Origin: Weissella confusa
GTDB lineage: Bacteria; Bacillota; Bacilli; Lactobacillales; Lactobacillaceae
Length of the DNA stretch: 64,000 nt
NCBI GenBank assembly: GCA_016466735.1
Contig: JAAOED010000002.1
Coordinates: 124,001 to 188,000, forward strand
Reading direction: 5' to 3'
Position 1 is the stretch's first letter, and every line of letters begins with the position of its first letter. Made by a program: the position numbers and the translations under genes. The notes beneath the pieces were generated by a model. The model was not told the DNA's origin. It worked only from the letters and a program-made list of their open reading frames with translations, and did no database searches. Shown one piece after another: positions 53,401 through 63,481 of this stretch.

Positions 53401-56400
53401 GTCAGCCGTCGTCTTGGCATTGTCGGCCGTCGCTTCAGCTGTTTCAGCCGTTGACTGTGCGGCTGCCACATCAGCTGGAATCTTGGCATCGTTAACGGCT
53501 GCCAATTGGTCTTGCGCATCTGACAAAGCATCTTCCGCCGTCGTCAATTGGTTTTGTGCATCCGCCAATTTGTCAGCAATCTCAGTGTCATCTGCGTTCT
53601 TCGCTACCAAATCCTTCAAGTCCGCAATGTCCTTGTTGATGGCCACGATGTCATCCGTGATGTTATCGATTGACGTATTAATGGCCGTCTTAGCTGCCGC
53701 TTGGTCAGCTGCCAAATCCTTGGCGGCTTGGGCTTGGGCATCCGCCAAATCGTTATCCGCCGTCTTTTGCGCCGTCGCTGCGTTTGAAACTGCCTTATCA
53801 GCAATTGCTTCTTGGGCAGCGACATCAGCCAACGTTGTTTGACTGTCGATAGCGTCCTTCGCATTTTGGGCTGCCGTTTGCGCATCTTGGGCATCGGTCA
53901 AACGTTCTTGCGCATCCTTCAAATCTTGAGCAATTTGATCATTCGTTGGATTATCCTTGGCAATTTGCTCCAAATCAGCGATGTCTTGCTCAATTTGCAG
54001 AATGTTGTCACCAATCGTTACCAATTGTTCCGTGATTTGGTCCGTGGCTGCTTCCTTAGCTGCTGCCAAGTTTTCAGCACTCTTCGTTTGCGCGTCCGTC
54101 AAATCTTGATCCGCATTTGTTTGCGCCGTCGTACCAGCCGCCTTATCCGTTGCTGCTTGATCAACCAAGTCTTGCACATCGGCCATTGTTGTTTGGTTAG
54201 CCACATCAGCCAATTGCGTTTCCGCATCAGCCTTAGCAGCTTGGGCATCCGTCAATTGTGCCTTCGCATCAGCCAACTTTTGCGCAATTTCACTGTCATC
54301 AGGATTCTTAGCTGCGATATCCGTCAATTGCGTGATGTCATCCGTAATCTTCGTGATGTTATCCGTAATTGACGCAATGTCTTGGTTAATCGTATCGGTC
54401 GCTGTCTCCTTAGCATTGGCTAGGTTGTCAGCATGCTTGTCTTGGGCATCGGCCAACGCTGCAGCGGCATCCTTTTGGGCCGTGTCAGCAGTTGTACCAG
54501 CTGTCGTTGCCTTTTCTTCGGCGGCCTTCACTTCTGCAGGTGTCGTTGCATCAGCAATCTCCTGCAATTGATCTTGCGCCGTCGTCAACGCTGTCTTAGC
54601 ATCTGTCAAATCTTGTTGTGCCTTAGCCAAGTCATCTGCAATTTGCGTATCGTCAGGGTTCTTAGCCACCAAATCCTTCAAGTCAGCGATGTCATCATTA
54701 ATGGCATTAATATCATCTTGAATGCCTGAAATCGTTTGGTTAACAGCCGTCTTTGCCGCTGTTTGGTCAGCTAGCAAATCTGCTGCCGCGGCATCCTGCG
54801 CTTGCTTCAAATCAGTATCCGCTTGCGTATTCGCACCATCGGCACTCTTAGCAGCGTCGGTAGCAGCATCAACTTGGTCTTGGACCTCGGCCAACGTTGT
54901 TTGATCATCAAGCGCATCCATTGCCGCCTGGGCATCCGCCTTATCTTGCTCAGCCTGAGCCAATTGGTCCTTGGCATCCGCAAGCTTATCGGCAATGTCC
55001 GTGTTAGTTGGATTATCCGCCGCAATTTGCGTCAACTCGTCAATGTCCTTATTGATGGCTGTAATGTTCTCATCAATTGCCGTCAATTGGTCATCAATCG
55101 TCAACTCAGCTTGTGCCTTGGCATCAGCCAAATTATCAGCGCTTTGCTTTTGGGCATCTTCAACATCTGTTTGCGCTTGGTTTTCATTTTCCTGGGCTTC
55201 AGAAACCTGATTTGCGGCGTCAGTCACAACCTTCGCAACATCAGCCAACGTTGTTTGATCCTTAACCTTATCCAAATCAGCCTGTGCTTGCGTCTTAGCC
55301 GCTTCAGCTTCATCCAATTGCGTTTGCGCGTCATCCAACAATCCCGCAATCTTCTCATCATCTGGATTCTTCTCAGCCAAATCTTGCAACGTCGCAATAT
55401 CATCGGTGATGTTCTTGATGTTGTCATCAATCGTCGCGATGTTATCCGTAATCGTCGTCTCAGCCTGTGTCTTAGCGTCTGCCAAGTTTTGATCAGACTT
55501 CGTTTGGGCGTCCGTCACATCTTGTGCTGAGGCTTCAGCTGCCTGAGTTGCCGTGTCACCATCAGTTGTTGCTTGATCACGAGCAGCTTCAACTTCAGCT
55601 GGCGTCGTTGCATTTTCGATAACCGACTTTTGACTCGTCGCATCAGTCAATGCATCTTGCGCCGTCTGCAATTGTTCCTTCGCATCAGCCAACTTATCCG
55701 CAATCTCAGTATCAGCCGGATTCTTAGCGGCAATATCCGTCAGTTCGGCAATGTCATCATTGATATCAGCGATTTGATCCTTGATATTGTCGATCGTGTT
55801 ATCAACTGCCGTTTGCGCAGCTGCTTGATCTTCAGCCAAATCACCGCTAGCTTGAGCCTTGGCGTCCGCCAAATCTTGATCAGCCGCCTTACCAGCCGTA
55901 TCCGCATCACTAACAGCGTCTGTCGCAACTTGCTCTTGCTCAGCAACATCAGCCAACGTCGTTTGTGAGTCAATAGCATCCAATGCCTTTTGTGCATCAT
56001 CCTTAGCCGTTTCAGCGGCTGTCAATTGCTCCTTCGCATCAGCTAACTTATCAGCAATCACCGTGTTATCAGGATTATCCGTCGCAATTTGCTCCAATGC
56101 TGCGATATCGTCGTTAATCTTAGCGATGTCATCATCGATGCTTGAAATTTGGTCAGTAATCGCTGCCGTCGCGTCCTCCTTGGCATCGGCCAAGTTGCTA
56201 TCTGATTGCGTTTGAGCATCCGTCAAATCACCTTGAGCCTTTGTCAAAGCGTCCGCTGCGGCCTTTTCATCAGCCGTACCAGCGTCAACTTGCTTCTGCA
56301 CATCAGCCAACGTCTTGGCATCATCAACCGTATCCAATTGGTTTTGTGCATCCGTCAAAGCGTCCTGGGCGTCCGTCAATTGTTGTTGCGCGTCTGCTAG

Positions 56401-59400
56401 CTTATCAGCAATGTCTTGATCATCAGGATTGTTATCGGCAACCTGTTGCAATTGGTCAACGATATCCGTAATCGACTTAACGTCATCAGTGATTGCATCA
56501 ACGTTATCTTGCAATGACTCCTTGGCGGCCGTCTTCGCGTCAGCTAAGTTTTTATCTGATTGCGTTTGCGCATCTGTCACATCCTTGTCAGCCGCTGCTT
56601 GGGCAGTATCACCCGCTGTCGCTGCTTCAGTCGCCTTATCTTGCGCAGCCGTCACTTCAGCCGGCGTATCAGCATTTTCAATGGCTGCCTTTTGATCTGT
56701 TGCCGTCGACAAAGCGTCTTGCGCATCTGCCAATTGTTGCTTAGCGTCTTCCAGATTGCCCGCAATCGTTGTGTCACCAGGGTTGTTAGCTGCAATATCC
56801 GTCAAGTCGGCAATATCATCATTAATTTGATTGATGTTGTCGTTGATGTCGCTAATCGCTTGGTCAACCGTGGCTTGTGCAGCCTTTTGGTCAGTTGCCA
56901 AATCAGAAGCCGCCAAGTCCTTCGCATCGGCCAAATCTTGGTCAGCTTGGTCCTTATCACCCGTCGTTGACGTCACTGCGTTTGTGGCAATCTTCTCTTG
57001 CTCATCAACATCAGCTGGCGTTGTCGCATTATCAACCGCTGCCAAAGCGTCTTGTGCCGCCTTTTGAGCCGTCTCAGCTTCCGTCAATTGTTGTTGCGCA
57101 TCCGCCAACTTGTCCTGAATCGTCGTGTTATCAGGGTTATCCGCTGCAATTTGAGTCAGTTCAGTAATATCGCTGTTGATACCATCGATATTCTTTTGAA
57201 TCGTCTCCAAATCCGCATTAATCGCGTTCTTGGCGTTTGTTTGCGCATCAGTCAAGTTTGCCGCTGCTTGTTCGTCAGCCGTCTTTTGATCAGCTTGCGC
57301 ATTCTCCAAATCTTGCGCTGCCTTTTCAGCGTCTGTTTGACCCGCATCAACCGCTGTCTGGACATCAGCCAGCGTCGTTGCCTTATCTGCATTATCCTTT
57401 TGCGTTTCAGCATCGGCCAATTGTGTCTTGGCATCCGTCAATTGTTGCTTGGCATCAGCCAACGCATCAGCAATCACTGTATCGCCAGGATTGTCGTTTG
57501 CCGTTTGTTGCAAGTCATCCACAATCGTTTGGATGTCGTCAATGTTCGATGTGATATCAGCAATGTTTTGATCCAATGCCTTATCAGCTGCGTCTTTGGC
57601 TTCAGTCAAGTTACTGTCAGACTTGGCTTGAGCGTCGGTCACATCTTGGTCAGCTGCATCCTTAGCATCCGAAGCTGACGTGCCAGCATCAGTCGCTGCC
57701 TTTTCAGCGGCCGCCACTTCAGCAGGCGTCGTTGCTTGTTCGATAACCGTCTTTTGGTCTTGCGCTGTATCCAACGCCGTCTCAGCCGTTGCTAATTGGT
57801 CCTTGGCATCGGCCAACTTATCAGCGATGTCTTGGTCAGCTGGGTTCTTAGATGCGATATCTTCCAATGCCTTAATGTCATCTTGAATATCACCAATTTG
57901 ATCTTCAATTGTTGAAATCGTTGAATCAACCGCCTTTTGCGCAGCCGCTTGATCAGCAGCCAAATCAGAGGCTGCTGCCGTCTGAGCATCGGTCAAATCA
58001 TCCGCCGCTGTCTTTGCATCTGTATCAGAAGTGCTCTTGGCAGCATCGGCGGCATCAGTTTGCGTTTGCACATCCGCAATTGTCGTTTGATCAGCAATCG
58101 CATCCTTGGCAGCTTCAGCAGCTTCCTTTTGCGCTTGGGCATCGGCCAATTGCGCTTCAGCATCCTTCAACTTGTCAGCAATCGTTGTATTGTCTGGGTT
58201 ATCAGTCGCGATTTGCTTCAAGTCATCAACATTGCTTTGAATGTTATCGATGTTATCTTGAATGTCCGCAATGTCTTCGCCGATTGCCGTCTCGGCAGCC
58301 GTCTTAGCTTCTGCCAAGTTGTCTGCAGACTTATCGGTTGCCGTGTCCAATTGTGTTTGCGCATCCGTCACAGCCTTATCAGCTGCAGCTTGATCGGCTT
58401 GGGCGGCATCAGTAATCGTCGTCACATCTGCCAACGTCTTCGCACCATCAACTGCTGCCAATTGGTCTTGCGCGTCTGCCAAAGCATTGTCAGCAATCGT
58501 CTTTTGGTCTTCAGCATTTGCCAAAGCATCCGCAATCGCCGTATCACCAGGATTCTTATCAACCAAATCTTGTAGTGATTCGATTGTATCTGCAATCGCT
58601 GCTTGGTCCTTTTCGATTTGGTCAATATTTGCTTGAATGTCCGTCTTGGCTTCAGCTTGCGCATTGGTCAAGTTATCCTCAGATTGAGATTGTGCGGCCG
58701 CAACATCCGTACTTACAGCATCAGCTGCTGCCTGGGCGGCATCCTCATCCTTTTGACCTTGCGTTGTCAAAGCATCAACAGCCGCTACCGTTGTTGCGGA
58801 ATCTACTGCTGCCAATTGTGCTTCGGCATCCGTCAAAGCATTATTGGCTGTCGTTTGTTGCGCAAGGGCATCCGCCAACTTATCCGCAATTTCTTGGTCA
58901 TCAGGATTGTTATCAGCCAACGTTTGCAACGTTGCCACATCGTTCCCAATTTGCGTAACAGAGTCATTAATGGCATCAATGTTGTCTTGGATGGCATCCT
59001 TGGCGGCATCTTGCGCTGCCTTCAAGTTGGCATCGCTCTTAGCTTGGGCAGTCGTCACATCTTGTGCTGACTGCGCGCCAGCCGCTTCAGCATCGGTTTG
59101 ATCACCGTCCGCTACTGCCGTAACTGCCGCGACAGCAGCTGGCGTCGTTGTATCAGCAAGCGCTTCCTTTTGAACTTGTGCGTCTGTCAACGCTGCGTTG
59201 GCGTTATCCAATTGCTTCTGCGCATCAGTCAATGCATTTGCAATGTCCGTGTCACCAGGGTTGTTATCAGCCAACGTTTGAATCGTGGCGATATCCTGCG
59301 TGATTTGGTCAATTTGATCTTGAATAGCTGCGATGTTGCTATCAACCTTGGTTGTTGCTGCGTCTTGGGCGGTCTTCAAATCAGCCGCTGCCAAATCCTT

Positions 59401-62400
59401 TGCGTCAGCTAGGTCCTTGTCAGCTGCTGTTTGTGCTGTGTCCGCAGTAGTCGTTGCCGTTGTCGCCGTGTTTTCCAAAGCCGTAACGGCTGCTACTGTG
59501 GTTGCCGCATCGATGGCCGCTTGCGAATCCTTGATAGCTGTTTGTTGCGTTGTTGCTGTCGTCAATTGATTCTTGGCATCGGCCAACTTCGCTTGAATTT
59601 CATCGTTATCTGGATTATCAGCGGCAATCTGCGTCAAAGCCGTGATATCGTCATTGATTTGCGCAATGTTATCCGTCACTTGCGTCAATTGATCGCCAAT
59701 TGCGGTTTCGGCAGCCGATTTTGCGGCTGCCAAATTAGCGTCGGCCTTCTTTTGCGCATCGGTCAAATCGGTTGTAGATTGCGTCGTTGCATCGGTAATT
59801 GAACTTGCAGCGGCCGTCGCAGCATCACGTGCTGCCTGCACTTCTGCTGGCGTTGTTGCGTCTTGTGATGCCGTCATTGCTTCAGCCAATGTCGTCAATT
59901 GCGCGTTTGCCGTCGCTAATTGTGACTGCGCGTCAGTCAAAGCCGCTTGAATATCCGCATCCCCAGGGTTATCAGTAAGCAATTGTTCAATTGCATCGAT
60001 ATTTGATTGAATCGTCTTAGCATTCGCATCAGCAGCATCCAATTGTTGTTGAATCGCTTCCTTTGCAGCCGCCTTATCGTCCGCAAGTACCTTTTCAGCT
60101 TCAGCTCGAGCCGCCGTCACCGCATCGTTTGCGACAACCAACATGCCCTGCACATCCTTACCAGCCGCATTAACCGCCGTTTGTTGGGCGATAACTGCTT
60201 GCACTGACGTCAAATCTGGCACTTCTTGTGCAGCCGTATCAACTGTCACCTGTGCGGCTTTGGCATCTGCCAATGCAGTTGAAATCGTCGCGTTGTTTGG
60301 ATAATCCTTAGCTAATTGCTCCAATGCGGCCACGTCGTCAGCCATCGTATTCGTTGCCGTTGTATTGTCACTCGTAACCGCTGTCGCAGCAGACGTTGCA
60401 GCTTCCTTAGCCAACGCCAAGTTTGACGCCGCACGCGTTTGTGCATTCGCCAAATCAGTATCAGCGATTTGTTGCGCCGATGCCGCAGCTGCACTGTTTT
60501 GATCAGTACCAACTACAAGGTTGTTAGCGTCGGCCATTGTCTCAGCGCTATCCAACGCAGTCAATGCCGCTTGGGCTTGTGAGAGCGCCGTCTGCGCATT
60601 CGTCAAACGCGTCTTAGCATCAGCCAACCAGCCGGCGATATCTGTGTCGTTTGGATTGTCCGCCGCGATTGCCTCAAGTTGCGTAATGTCACTCTGAATT
60701 TGGGCAATGTTGTTGTTAATTGAGTCAATATTAGCTTGGACACGCTTCTTTTGTGCGTCTAGTACGGCGGCATTATAGGCTGCCAATGCCGTTTTGTAGT
60801 CCGCCTCAGTCGTCGCTGCGTTTACAGCTGGCGTTTGGTTTGCCTTAGTACCGTCAACGAATGACACGTAGCCAGTCTTTTGCACAACACCATAATTCGA
60901 ATATGCACCATAGGCCGTACCAGCAACTGTGCGTGTCTCATCTGGATACTGCTGAATCATTTTGACAGCGCTTGGCGCATACGTAACCGTAAAACTAGGT
61001 ACAGCAAGCGCGCCAGATGAAGTCAAATTAAACGCACCGACGATGGTATATGAACCATCACTATTCTTCACTAAATAAGTCGCCTTTGATGTATCAGTAT
61101 CTAGCGTGTTCCCAGCCGCATCCTTGATAGTAGCCGTCATACCGCTTGGCACCTTGATTGTGTTAGATGGATACTTGTCATTCGTTACACCAGTCAAACT
61201 GGTTGGTGATGACGCAATCGCATTATCTTGCGCCGTCGCACCGTCAGAACTTAGCCCAGTCGCCTTGTTGTACGTGATCGTGGCCGTCTGTGGCGCTGGC
61301 GTCAATTGCACGTAGACCGTCTTGTCGCTGCTACCAAATGTCGCTGCCGATAGATCAGCACCCAATTTTGTTGTAAGGGCTGAATCAGAGTAAACGCCAC
61401 TGACGCCTGAATAACCATTAGACTTTGCTGTCGCCAACGCTGCTGTGTAATCTGCATAATCAGCTGCATCTGTCCCCTTTTGGCCATCGTAATTCGTGCC
61501 AGCCGTTCCAAGTTCAACTGAAGGCACAGTTGAAAGAACCTTACCGTTCTGGTCAACGAAGACCGTCGTCAGCTTGGAATTCTTGGCATATTGCACATTA
61601 ATAATGTTGTTGGCATCCGTGTCAGAAACCGTCAACGGACCAGTTGCCGTACCAGATGTGCCGTACTTTGTTCCAACATACGTGTAACCCGTAATTACCG
61701 GTGGCGTAAACGTGTGTGCCGTACCAGTTGGGTTCGTTGACGCATTAGACGTTACCATTGCCAGCGTGTCATTGACGTTAGCCTTGATTTTCGTGCTAGT
61801 CTGTCCACTGATAGCATTGCCTTCTTTATCAATATAGTTAACTGTCGTATCTGCGGTTGGAAGTGTTAGGTTAAATTCACGAATCGTAACACCTTTTTGT
61901 GAGTATTTTGCTCCGTCGGCCGCCTTAAACCCAACAGACATTGTAGAGTTAACACCCTCGGTAATCGTGATTTGTTTCGTTGCCTCATAACTTCCATTAT
62001 CAGCCTTAATGGTCAGCGTACCCACACCGTTCGCATACGTGTAAGTTGCCGTCATCGGGGCTTCCAAATTAGGGTCTGAATCACCTTTCCAATTAGAATC
62101 CGTAACTGATTCTGGACCTTCTCCAGTGAATCCCATCACGTCATCACCAGTGTCATGATCAAATGGCACAAATCCCGTTGAGCCACTAACCTTATTCAAG
62201 ATACCGCCAGAATCTGTCGTACGGAATCCAGCAACTTGATTTCCGTCATCTCCGTCCTTACCCAAAATACTACCACCAGTACCATCGGTAGGATTCACCA
62301 AATTATCAGGATCATAATACCCTTCTGTCCCATTAGTTCCATTTTGGTAAAAGTCAATTCCCCACTCAACGGCGTTCGGAATACCCGCACCTGCACTGTC

Positions 62401-63039
62401 TCCACCAATTCCTAATTGGCCACCATTCGTACTTCCGGTATTTCCCAATGCAGTTGGTGAAATCGGTGCCAAAACAAGGCCCAAAAAGTCTCCAGCTCCA
62501 TTGGCAGGGTTTCCTGTAATAAGCCCGGCTGTTCCACCTGAATTATACTTTGTTAAATTCAAATTGAATTTCAACGTCCATTCTGCAGTCATATCCAATT
62601 GCTTATTAAAAGCAATTGCTCCCTGGTCATTTCCCGAATCATTAGTCAACGTGGTAAACGTCGCATTCTGTCCACCATATGATCCACCCGTGTTATACGC
62701 TGCACCTGATACTGTAAAATTAGAAGTGACTTGTGTTTGCGTTGATGTAAATTGGTGACCACTATCCCCACCATTGGCATCCGTCACCGTATTAACTGCA
62801 TCAGCCGATGCTGAGCGCGACTCAAATAAGATATCCCCAATCTTTGTAATTGGTGACGAACTCTTCTTCACTTTCACTGATGAACGTGGTTCGTTGTTAC
62901 CAGCCTCATTTTGAATTTCATCAACAATTTCCGGACCGACAATACTTGCTCCAACTGTCAGTGCGGTCATTCCCGCGATAACCCACGCGGATCTCTTTTT
63001 CGGCGTTTCTGACGCCTTTGCAAATTCGTTTTTATTCAT
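50431..63039 (-). CDS. Giant surface protein B: lectin-like head, MucBP-like domains, 28 helical repeats, no LPXTG
   Basis: About 4202 residues. The start (KKRSAWVIAGMTALTVGAS) is a signal reduced from the KxYKxGKxW type. Residues of about 90-400 look like a bacterial L-type lectin domain (GGDFLGLVLAPISPTA region, NAVEWGIDFYQNGTNG, GFVPFDHDTGDD). Then come MucBP-like domains (TTVNYIDKEGNAISG, TTVFVDQNGKVLSTV), to about 780. From about 800 to 4000 are 28 copies of a repeat of about 115 residues with core NPDDTEIADKLADAK, strongly helical, grouped in threes. Near the C-terminus stand RIQDRII and a membrane helix (LQPFTLVTVLLFSMFLGWFF) with tail KKKEDEQD. No LPXTG. ATG 63039 has GAGG nine bases upstream. 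Probably an adhesin on a long stalk. Confidence 0.9.
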   Translation of the reverse strand: MNKNEFAKASETPKKRSAWVIAGMTALTVGASIVGPEIVDEIQNEAGNNEPRSSVKVKKSSSPITKIGDILFESRSASADAVNTVTDANGGDSGHQFTSTQTQVTSNFTVSGAAYNTGGSYGGQNATFTTLTNDSGNDQGAIAFNKQLDMTAEWTLKFNLNLTKYNSGGTAGLITGNPANGAGDFLGLVLAPISPTALGNTGSTNGGQLGIGGDSAGAGIPNAVEWGIDFYQNGTNGTEGYYDPDNLVNPTDGTGGSILGKDGDDGNQVAGFRTTDSGGILNKVSGSTGFVPFDHDTGDDVMGFTGEGPESVTDSNWKGDSDPNLEAPMTATYTYANGVGTLTIKADNGSYEATKQITITEGVNSTMSVGFKAADGAKYSQKGVTIREFNLTLPTADTTVNYIDKEGNAISGQTSTKIKANVNDTLAMVTSNASTNPTGTAHTFTPPVITGYTYVGTKYGTSGTATGPLTVSDTDANNIINVQYAKNSKLTTVFVDQNGKVLSTVPSVELGTAGTNYDGQKGTDAADYADYTAALATAKSNGYSGVSGVYSDSALTTKLGADLSAATFGSSDKTVYVQLTPAPQTATITYNKATGLSSDGATAQDNAIASSPTSLTGVTNDKYPSNTIKVPSGMTATIKDAAGNTLDTDTSKATYLVKNSDGSYTIVGAFNLTSSGALAVPSFTVTYAPSAVKMIQQYPDETRTVAGTAYGAYSNYGVVQKTGYVSFVDGTKANQTPAVNAATTEADYKTALAAYNAAVLDAQKKRVQANIDSINNNIAQIQSDITQLEAIAADNPNDTDIAGWLADAKTRLTNAQTALSQAQAALTALDSAETMADANNLVVGTDQNSAAAASAQQIADTDLANAQTRAASNLALAKEAATSAATAVTSDNTTATNTMADDVAALEQLAKDYPNNATISTALADAKAAQVTVDTAAQEVPDLTSVQAVIAQQTAVNAAGKDVQGMLVVANDAVTAARAEAEKVLADDKAAAKEAIQQQLDAADANAKTIQSNIDAIEQLLTDNPGDADIQAALTDAQSQLATANAQLTTLAEAMTASQDATTPAEVQAARDAATAAASSITDATTQSTTDLTDAQKKADANLAAAKSAAETAIGDQLTQVTDNIAQINDDITALTQIAADNPDNDEIQAKLADAKNQLTTATTQQTAIKDSQAAIDAATTVAAVTALENTATTATTTADTAQTAADKDLADAKDLAAADLKTAQDAATTKVDSNIAAIQDQIDQITQDIATIQTLADNNPGDTDIANALTDAQKQLDNANAALTDAQVQKEALADTTTPAAVAAVTAVADGDQTDAEAAGAQSAQDVTTAQAKSDANLKAAQDAAKDAIQDNIDAINDSVTQIGNDVATLQTLADNNPDDQEIADKLADALAQQTTANNALTDAEAQLAAVDSATTVAAVDALTTQGQKDEDAAQAAADAVSTDVAAAQSQSEDNLTNAQAEAKTDIQANIDQIEKDQAAIADTIESLQDLVDKNPGDTAIADALANAEDQKTIADNALADAQDQLAAVDGAKTLADVTTITDAAQADQAAADKAVTDAQTQLDTATDKSADNLAEAKTAAETAIGEDIADIQDNIDNIQSNVDDLKQIATDNPDNTTIADKLKDAEAQLADAQAQKEAAEAAKDAIADQTTIADVQTQTDAADAAKSTSDTDAKTAADDLTDAQTAAASDLAADQAAAQKAVDSTISTIEDQIGDIQDDIKALEDIASKNPADQDIADKLADAKDQLATAETALDTAQDQKTVIEQATTPAEVAAAEKAATDAGTSASDAKDAADQDVTDAQAKSDSNLTEAKDAADKALDQNIADITSNIDDIQTIVDDLQQTANDNPGDTVIADALADAKQQLTDAKTQLADAETQKDNADKATTLADVQTAVDAGQTDAEKAAQDLENAQADQKTADEQAAANLTDAQTNAKNAINADLETIQKNIDGINSDITELTQIAADNPDNTTIQDKLADAQQQLTEAETAQKAAQDALAAVDNATTPADVDEQEKIATNAVTSTTGDKDQADQDLADAKDLAASDLATDQKAAQATVDQAISDINDNINQINDDIADLTDIAANNPGDTTIAGNLEDAKQQLADAQDALSTATDQKAAIENADTPAEVTAAQDKATEAATAGDTAQAAADKDVTDAQTQSDKNLADAKTAAKESLQDNVDAITDDVKSITDIVDQLQQVADNNPDDQDIADKLADAQQQLTDAQDALTDAQNQLDTVDDAKTLADVQKQVDAGTADEKAAADALTKAQGDLTDAQTQSDSNLADAKEDATAAITDQISSIDDDIAKINDDIAALEQIATDNPDNTVIADKLADAKEQLTAAETAKDDAQKALDAIDSQTTLADVAEQEQVATDAVSDADTAGKAADQDLADAKAQASGDLAEDQAAAQTAVDNTIDNIKDQIADINDDIAELTDIAAKNPADTEIADKLADAKEQLQTAQDALTDATSQKSVIENATTPAEVEAARDQATTDGDTATQAAEASAQDVTDAQTKSDQNLADAKTQAETTITDNIATIDDNIKNITDDIATLQDLAEKNPDDEKIAGLLDDAQTQLDEAEAAKTQAQADLDKVKDQTTLADVAKVVTDAANQVSEAQENENQAQTDVEDAQKQSADNLADAKAQAELTIDDQLTAIDENITAINKDIDELTQIAADNPTNTDIADKLADAKDQLAQAEQDKADAQAAMDALDDQTTLAEVQDQVDAATDAAKSADGANTQADTDLKQAQDAAAADLLADQTAAKTAVNQTISGIQDDINAINDDIADLKDLVAKNPDDTQIADDLAKAQQDLTDAKTALTTAQDQLQEIADATTPAEVKAAEEKATTAGTTADTAQKDAAAALADAQDKHADNLANAKETATDTINQDIASITDNITKITDDITQLTDIAAKNPDDSEIAQKLADAKAQLTDAQAAKADAETQLADVANQTTMADVQDLVDQAATDKAAGTTAQTNADQDLTDAQTKSAENLAAAKEAATDQITEQLVTIGDNILQIEQDIADLEQIAKDNPTNDQIAQDLKDAQERLTDAQDAQTAAQNAKDAIDSQTTLADVAAQEAIADKAVSNAATAQKTADNDLADAQAQAAKDLAADQAAAKTAINTSIDNITDDIVAINKDIADLKDLVAKNADDTEIADKLADAQNQLTTAEDALSDAQDQLAAVNDAKIPADVAAAQSTAETAEATADNAKTTADQDVKDAQTKSDENLAAAKDAADKSIADNIAAIEDSLANINDDVATLTDIAAKNPDDTLIADLLADAKAQQTTTENKLADAKQQATDVASAETLADVAELVEDAASDQTDATTAETQADNDVKSAQTQSNENLAAAKTAADMSLADDIKQIQQNISNITDDIATLQDLADKNPGNNTIADLLADAKTQLSESNQSLADVQNTANQIASAETLADVADLVASADKQTTLSNGDATQAQDDVDKAQAESNKQLTDAQDKATTNADKIIASINQNIAGIDEDIRQLQQLVTDNPNDTEIADKLADAQQQLADANSSLSDAEAQKDAIAKAETLADITDINNALSHDDASAGVDKETADQDLADAQAKAAENLAAAKSAAKQDLMDDIAAIQDDVNETQRIVDRLSDIAAKNPGDSEIGAALTNAQNQLDKAESALADAKEQLATVDDAKTLAQVDEKTAAGDADVAAAEAARQAADTDLQNAGAKSADNLNNAIDDANKQADANLAAIQEDIEQIKDDIAALSKIAADNPNSTKIADLLADANKQLTEAQGRYKDAQADKATLAQATTLAEVSDLSDDIADKTTAADVDRKQADQDLANAKTTAADDLADAKEAAKDAIQQQLDRVDDEIKQIQKDIDELTQLAKDHPNTPEVQQALDDAKQQLADAKDAKDTIVDQLIDVNQAKTADDAKAINDVAQEAGEKATDAVKAADKDVADAKKAVADDMADAKSDAEDAVRDKINELRDDASRVQDIVDQLQDLVNNHPGNQELADKLAEAKDQLNKVQSALEDARAQLVAIETAETPAQIDAATNQIGVDQVVGNQATQRAEQLLREAQDIASSLSTTATIVQALGSGQSVPQTAMLPYTVTETVVLPTQVSGIAQATEAVATQVGEQLPTQAPVQGVAAYVGQRLLAEGKATRGARIQDRIIKSDDETKTNDARSEFWDRPYYLGGRFSKDWNLQPFTLVTVLLFSMFLGWFFLPTKKKEDEQD

Positions 63040-63229
63040 TGTTTCCGCCTCAATAGTCACTCAATATTTTTGTGTATACTCAACCCTAAGAATTTCGATA
63101 CTTTCCCTACTTTGAATGATACGAGGTCGGTTTTTCTTTTCAGTGATAGAAAACAGAATTAAAGTGGTTAAATTTTTGTCCTTATCGCGTGAGCAAATTT
63201 CTTGACATCTTTAAAAGTTCCTTATTGAA

Positions 63230-63258
63230 TTGCAAGAAGTTCACATTTCGCCTATAAT
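63230..63258 (+). promoter_or_regulatory. Promoter of tRNA-Cys
   Basis: TTGCAA (63230-63235), 17 bases, TATAAT (63253-63258), directly before tRNA-Cys. This is the same pair of boxes as for the seven-gene tRNA operon. Confidence 0.88.
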
Positions 63259-63293
63259 ATGTATTCGTGGTGTGAAACCTTTAAATATATTTT

Positions 63294-63364
63294 GGTAGTG
63301 TAGCCAAGTGGTAAGGCACCGGTCTGCAAAACCGCCATCGCGGGTTCGATTCCCGTCACTACCT
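63294..63364 (+). tRNA. tRNA-Cys (anticodon GCA)
   Basis: 71 bases; acceptor GGTAGTG/CACTACC, discriminator T, anticodon loop CTGCAAA gives GCA. It is a single gene. Confidence 0.95.
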
Positions 63365-63370
63365 CTAAAG

Positions 63371-63410
63371 AAAAGACCCAATCGGAAGTGTCGCTCCGAT
63401 TGGGTCTTTT
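63371..63410 (+). terminator. tRNA-Cys terminator
   Basis: AAAAGACCCAATCGGA pairs with TCCGATTGGGTCTTTT (16 bp), followed by CTTTTTG. Confidence 0.93.
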
Positions 63411-63432
63411 CTTTTTGTCGTGAAATTAAAAC

Positions 63433-63469
63433 AAGCTCCCGAGAATCCATTTTGAGATCTCAGGAGCTT
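63433..63469 (-). terminator. Terminator of surface protein C
   Basis: AAGCTCCTGAGA pairs with TCTCGGGAGCTT on the minus strand, followed by GTTTT. Confidence 0.85.
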
Positions 63470-63481
63470 ATTTTTTATTGT

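Noticed and set aside
50553-60512. Many long open frames on both strands inside the giant protein B, for example 54802-55530 (242 codons)
   Set aside because: They are shadows of the repeat codon pattern. They have no ribosome binding site, their sequence repeats with the same period, and they vanish outside the repeats.
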